Shown in pieces: positions 6,256 through 8,688 of a DNA stretch of 8,688 nucleotides. The stretch's first letter is position 1; the number at the start of each line of letters is the position of its first letter. A program made the position numbers and the translations under genes. Under the pieces are notes generated by a model. The model saw only the letters and a list, made by a program, of their open reading frames with translations. It was not told the DNA's origin and ran no database searches. Origin of the DNA: Cellvibrionaceae bacterium (lineage in GTDB: Bacteria > Pseudomonadota > Gammaproteobacteria > Pseudomonadales > Cellvibrionaceae); NCBI GenBank assembly GCA_030597965.1, contig JAUVQU010000095.1, positions 1-8,688 of the forward strand. Reading direction: 5' to 3'.

Positions 6256-7686
6256 ATGCGCAAGACAAAGATCATTTGCACCATAGGCCCAGCAACCGAA
6301 TCCTTTGACATGCTGGAGCAACTAGCCAACGCAGGTATGAATGTCGCTCGCCTGAACATGTCTCACGGTGATCACGAATCGCACGCCAAAGTCATCAAAG
6401 CCATCCACACGCTCAACAGAAAACTTCATCATCCCATTGCGGTATTAATGGACACTCAGGGGCCAGAGATCCGTACCGGTGACGTAACCAACGATCTGCA
6501 TTTAAAAGAAGGCGATGTCATTTCAATAGTCGCCCGTGGAGCCGAGGACGTTGAAGCCTCATCCATACAAATCAACTACGACGACTTGATCAATGACGTA
6601 AACATCGGCGACATAATCACTGTCGATAATGGCCTGATCAACCTGGAAGTCTTAAACAAAGAAGAGCGCGTCATGCAGTGCACGGTAATCGATGGCGGCC
6701 TGCTAAAAAGTAAGCGCCACGTAAATCTGCCAGGGATTCGTGTCAACTTACCGGCCATTACCGAAAAAGACCGCCGCGACATTCTGTTTGCCATTGAGCA
6801 GGAGGTCGACTTCATCGCCCTGTCCTTTGTTCGTCAGGCCGATGATATTCACGAACTGCGCGAGCTGTTAGGCGCCAAAGCCGGCAAGATTAAAGTCATC
6901 GCCAAACTTGAAGACCAGGAAGCCATCAAAAACATGGAAAGCATCGTCGATGCCGCCGATGGCATCATGGTTGCCCGCGGTGATCTTGGCGTAGAGATTC
7001 CTCTGGAAGTATTGCCGCGCGTGCAGCGTCGCATCATCCGCACCTGCGCCGAAAAAGGCCAGCGCGTCATTGTTGCAACGCACATGCTGGAATCCATGAT
7101 CGACAACCCCATGCCAACTCGCGCCGAAGTTACCGATGTAGCAAATGCCGTGTATGAAGAAGCGGACGCGATCATGCTCTCCGGCGAAACCACCATTGGT
7201 AAATACCCCGTCAAGTGTGTAGAGATTCTCGATCGTATTGCCCGCTCCACAGAGAGCAGCCGCGGGCTTAGGTTCAGCGATGAACTGGCCGTCGAAGGCG
7301 ACAAACAGCAGATCGCCCGAGCCGCCGTCAACCTAGCCGAATCTATTGAGGCAAAAGCTATTATTGTACCCACACGCCGCGGCCGTATGGCTCACTGGGT
7401 CACCAACTGCCACCCCCAAAAACCAATCATCTGCGCCTTTACCAATGACAGCCGCACACGCCGTCAGCTGGTAATGAACCGCAATGTATTGAGCTACCGC
7501 ATCAACTTCAGCTCCGACCCGGAAAAGACCCTCGCCAAAGCCGCCAAAATCATGGTGCAGCGCGATGAGTTTTCCCCGGAAGATCGAGTGGTTGTTATCT
7601 CCGATGCATTAGCAGGCACCGGTGTCGAAGCGATTCAAATTCGTCAAATATCCGACCTGCTGAAAAATAAGGCCCCTAGCGCCTAG
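6256..7686 (+). CDS. pyk: Pyruvate kinase
   Basis: This enzyme catalyses the last step of glycolysis, phosphoenolpyruvate plus ADP to pyruvate plus ATP, in the cytoplasm. At 476 residues it has the normal length. The A domain begins MRKTKIICTIGPATES, with the phosphate-binding ARLNMSHG (31-38) and DTQGPEIRTG (66-75). The B domain (about 70-170) follows. The active-site signature is IKVIAKLEDQEA (212-223), with catalytic K217 and metal ligand E219. ARGDLG (240-245) supplies the metal ligand D243, and ATHML (274-278) the conserved T275. NPMPTRAEVTDVANAV and MLSGET (307-312) complete the core, and the C domain runs from about 346 to the end. The start has an excellent GGAGG Shine-Dalgarno. The genomic neighbour 23 bp upstream is a TetR regulator, an unusual partner for a glycolytic gene. 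The final codons and the TAG stop (7684-7686) are the first unit of a 17-bp tandem array. Confidence 0.97.
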   Translation: MRKTKIICTIGPATESFDMLEQLANAGMNVARLNMSHGDHESHAKVIKAIHTLNRKLHHPIAVLMDTQGPEIRTGDVTNDLHLKEGDVISIVARGAEDVEASSIQINYDDLINDVNIGDIITVDNGLINLEVLNKEERVMQCTVIDGGLLKSKRHVNLPGIRVNLPAITEKDRRDILFAIEQEVDFIALSFVRQADDIHELRELLGAKAGKIKVIAKLEDQEAIKNMESIVDAADGIMVARGDLGVEIPLEVLPRVQRRIIRTCAEKGQRVIVATHMLESMIDNPMPTRAEVTDVANAVYEEADAIMLSGETTIGKYPVKCVEILDRIARSTESSRGLRFSDELAVEGDKQQIARAAVNLAESIEAKAIIVPTRRGRMAHWVTNCHPQKPIICAFTNDSRTRRQLVMNRNVLSYRINFSSDPEKTLAKAAKIMVQRDEFSPEDRVVVISDALAGTGVEAIQIRQISDLLKNKAPSA

Positions 7687-7797
7687 AGGCCCCTAGCGCT
7701 TAAAAGCCCCTAGCGACTAAAAGCCCCTGGCGCCTAAAAGTCCCTGACGCTTAGTTGCTTTAAAAGCCCCTGATACTTAAAAGCCCCTGGCATTTAA
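7670..7797 (+). repeat. Seven-copy degenerate 17-bp tandem repeat starting at the pyk stop codon
   Basis: The units begin at 7670, 7687, 7704, 7721, 7738, 7764 and 7781; a typical unit is AAGCCCCTAGCGCTTAA. A 9-nt insertion (7755-7763) separates units 5 and 6, and a degraded remnant follows from 7798. Every unit ends in TAG or TAA; the TAG of unit 1 is the pyk stop codon and unit 1 encodes the last residues KAPSA. Unit length is constant while sequence drifts, which suggests an old slippage array rather than a fresh one. It occupies the first quarter of the gene-free stretch 7687-8147. Confidence 0.9.
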
Positions 7798-7819
7798 AAG
7801 CACAGGAGTTTCAGCTCTG

Positions 7820-7848
7820 GCTATAACCGCTTCCACAGCGGTTATAGC
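7820..7848. terminator. Perfect 11-bp hairpin downstream of pyk (terminator-like, no U-tract)
   Basis: GCTATAACCGC (7820-7830) pairs perfectly with GCGGTTATAGC (7838-7848) around a 7-nt loop. No run of T follows on either strand, so it is not a textbook intrinsic terminator. It could protect the 3' end of the pyk transcript, assist termination, or serve as a protein-binding palindrome. It lies 134 bp after the pyk stop, just past the 17-bp array. Confidence 0.45.
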
Positions 7849-7864
7849 TGCAACAAACCTCAAA

Positions 7865-7975
7865 CTATTCACCCGCGATGACTGCAGCGCCTTCCCCCAC
7901 GGCACGCTGGGCTGTGGCTGGCCATATCCACGATGCCACAAACAGACCCGCCAAGAACAACAACAGCAAACCCAA
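7865..7975 (-). CDS. Doubtful 36-residue hydrophobic small protein
   Basis: A TTG-started minus-strand frame would encode a peptide beginning MGLLLLFLAGLFVASWIW, then PATAQ, then a short polar tail. The hydrophobic run and the ATA-Q sequence look like a signal peptide or a single membrane segment. Against it: a TAA immediately upstream leaves only TTG as start, no Shine-Dalgarno is visible, and leucine-rich frames arise by chance. A hairpin (7820-7848) lies 17 bp past its stop. I recognise no family; it may well be non-coding. Confidence 0.2.
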   Translation of the reverse strand: MGLLLLFLAGLFVASWIWPATAQRAVGEGAAVIAGE

Positions 7976-8039
7976 CCGTTAACGACTGCCCACAATTAAT
8001 ACCCTTGTATTACTTTTAGTTATAAGCAGCCTTCTCGCT

Positions 8040-8083
8040 CAAACTTAATACTAGTTGATTAAGTTTGGCCTTTTGTTTACATT
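8040..8083 (+). promoter_or_regulatory. Inverted repeat overlapping a candidate promoter of the molybdenum enzyme gene
   Basis: CAAACTTAAT (8040-8049) and ATTAAGTTTG (8058-8067) are perfect 10-bp inverted arms around ACTAGTTG. A possible sigma-70 promoter has -35 TTGATT (8055-8060), a 17-bp spacer and -10 TACATT (8078-8083), so the right arm would cover the -35 box. This suits a repressor or activator site about 80 bp before the start codon. An alternative is a weak AT-rich terminator, since GCCTTTTGTTT follows on the plus strand. Confidence 0.45.
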
Positions 8084-8147
8084 ACCCGTACTTGGAAACA
8101 GCACCCTCAATCAAGACGAATGTAGCGCGTCCATACAAAAGAGAAGA

Positions 8148-8688
8148 ATGATGAGCCAACTCCATTACCGTACCTGCCACCTGTGCGAAACCATGTGTGG
8201 CATTGAAGTCGAATACGAAGGCGATCAAATCCTGGCCATCCGCGGCGACAAAAACGATGTCCTCAGCAAGGGCAATATCTGCCCTAAGGCCACCGGCATT
8301 CAGGATATTCACAATTGTCCTGACCGTCTGAAAAAGCCTCTCATGCGCGTGCGTAAAAACCCGGATGAAAAGTCGCACGACGATGAGTGGAAAGAAATCG
8401 AGTGGGAAGAAGCACTGGAATACGCCGCAGAAAACCTGGCCCGCATTCAGAACGAGCACGGCATGAACAGTATTGGGTCTTATTTTGGCCGCAGTACAGC
8501 ACACAATGTCGGCAGCTTGCTGTCTGTTATGCCGATACAGAAGATCATAGGATCACGTAACGTTTATACCGGCTCCACTGTGGATCAGATGCCCCACAAC
8601 TTTGTCTGGCATCATATGCTGGGACACCAGTTCCTGTGCACCATCCCTGATATTAACCGCACCGACTATTACCTGATGCTGGGCACCA
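8148..8688 (+). CDS. Molybdopterin-dependent oxidoreductase (N-terminal part)
   Basis: This is the first 179 residues (counted from the second ATG at 8151) of a DMSO reductase/formate dehydrogenase superfamily enzyme carrying bis-MGD molybdenum; the gene runs off the right edge. The N-terminus binds a [4Fe-4S] cluster with C9, C12, C16 and C44 in a Cx2Cx3Cx27C arrangement (TCHLCETMCGIEV, then GNICPKA), and K46 matches the lysine thought to relay electrons. The pterin-binding core starts around EEALEYAAENLA, followed by GSRNVYTGSTVDQMPHN (134-150) and IPDINRTDYYLMLG. No cysteine or in-frame TGA lies near the expected Mo-ligand position (about 135-150), unlike canonical formate dehydrogenases. 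There is no twin-arginine signal, so it is cytoplasmic. Tandem ATGs at 8148 and 8151 follow GAGAAG; either may be used. The substrate is not identifiable. It is monocistronic so far as visible, with its own candidate promoter. Confidence 0.92.
   Translation, partial: MMSQLHYRTCHLCETMCGIEVEYEGDQILAIRGDKNDVLSKGNICPKATGIQDIHNCPDRLKKPLMRVRKNPDEKSHDDEWKEIEWEEALEYAAENLARIQNEHGMNSIGSYFGRSTAHNVGSLLSVMPIQKIIGSRNVYTGSTVDQMPHNFVWHHMLGHQFLCTIPDINRTDYYLMLGT

Larger units (their letters stand above)
7687..8147. other. Gene-free stretch between pyk and the molybdopterin oxidoreductase
   Basis: These 461 bp hold no convincing gene. In order they contain the 17-bp repeat array (to 7797), the 11-bp hairpin (7820-7848), the doubtful hydrophobic frame on the minus strand (7865-7975, with a polar 34-codon ATG frame at 7878-7982 opposite it), AT-rich DNA from about 7991, the inverted repeat and candidate promoter (8040-8083), and a leader of about 60 bp ending in a purine-rich ribosome site. 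No tRNA, riboswitch or mobile element was seen. Confidence 0.7.

Noticed and set aside
6849..7373. Open minus-strand frame of 174 codons inside pyk
   Set aside because: It is antisense to the conserved pyruvate kinase core; the low-complexity Ser/Arg/Met-rich translation is typical of a shadow frame.
7670..7797. CRISPR-like array
   Set aside because: The units are only 17 bp and abut directly with no unique spacers, so this is a tandem repeat and not a CRISPR.
8082..8504. Open minus-strand frame of 140 codons opposite the molybdopterin oxidoreductase
   Set aside because: The plus strand has the clear Cx2Cx3Cx27C enzyme; the minus frame lacks any motif and is a shadow.

Overview
The window looks like chromosomal DNA from a Gram-negative, probably marine gammaproteobacterium. 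This is an inference from the gene content (GMC dehydrogenases, crotonase, TetR regulators, pyruvate kinase, molybdenum enzyme) and the balanced codon use; no rRNA or other phylogenetic marker is present. I see no tRNA, rRNA, insertion sequence, phage gene or CRISPR array.

The left half (1-4605) is a minus-strand block. In transcription order it holds a TetR-family regulator (4605-4039), a GMC flavin-dependent alcohol dehydrogenase (4004-2379), a second paralogous GMC dehydrogenase (2268-643) and the N-terminal 193 residues of a class 3-like aldehyde dehydrogenase running off the left edge (581-1). Alcohol to aldehyde to acid is the obvious reading. A strong intrinsic terminator hairpin (2296-2325) sits between the two GMC genes, so the block is probably not one uniform operon.

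The plus-strand block starts divergently from the TetR gene. It holds a crotonase/enoyl-CoA hydratase-family protein (4758-5543) whose second canonical catalytic glutamate is replaced by histidine, a second TetR regulator that needs a TTG start (5618-6232), and pyruvate kinase (6256-7686). The 152-bp divergent region contains a two-half-site inverted repeat (4702-4734) that is a good operator candidate. The regulator, the GMC/ALDH genes and the crotonase may together form an inducible pathway for a hydrophobic alcohol, with the crotonase acting on the derived acyl-CoA. The substrate cannot be read from the sequence.

From 7687 to 8147 there is no confident gene. The stretch holds a seven-copy 17-bp degenerate tandem repeat that begins inside the last codons of pyk, a perfect 11-bp hairpin, a doubtful 36-codon hydrophobic ORF on the minus strand, and a perfect 10-bp-arm inverted repeat overlapping a possible promoter. 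From 8148 to the right edge is the N-terminal part of a molybdopterin oxidoreductase with a [4Fe-4S] site.

The most unusual signal is the pair of 17-bp tandem arrays at 2342-2392 and 7670-7797. Each lies on the coding strand of its gene, starts inside the last codons, includes the stop codon in its first unit, and carries a TAG/TAA at the same place in every unit. The two units also resemble each other. This looks like a stop-codon-anchored repeat family, and I do not recognise it as a named element.
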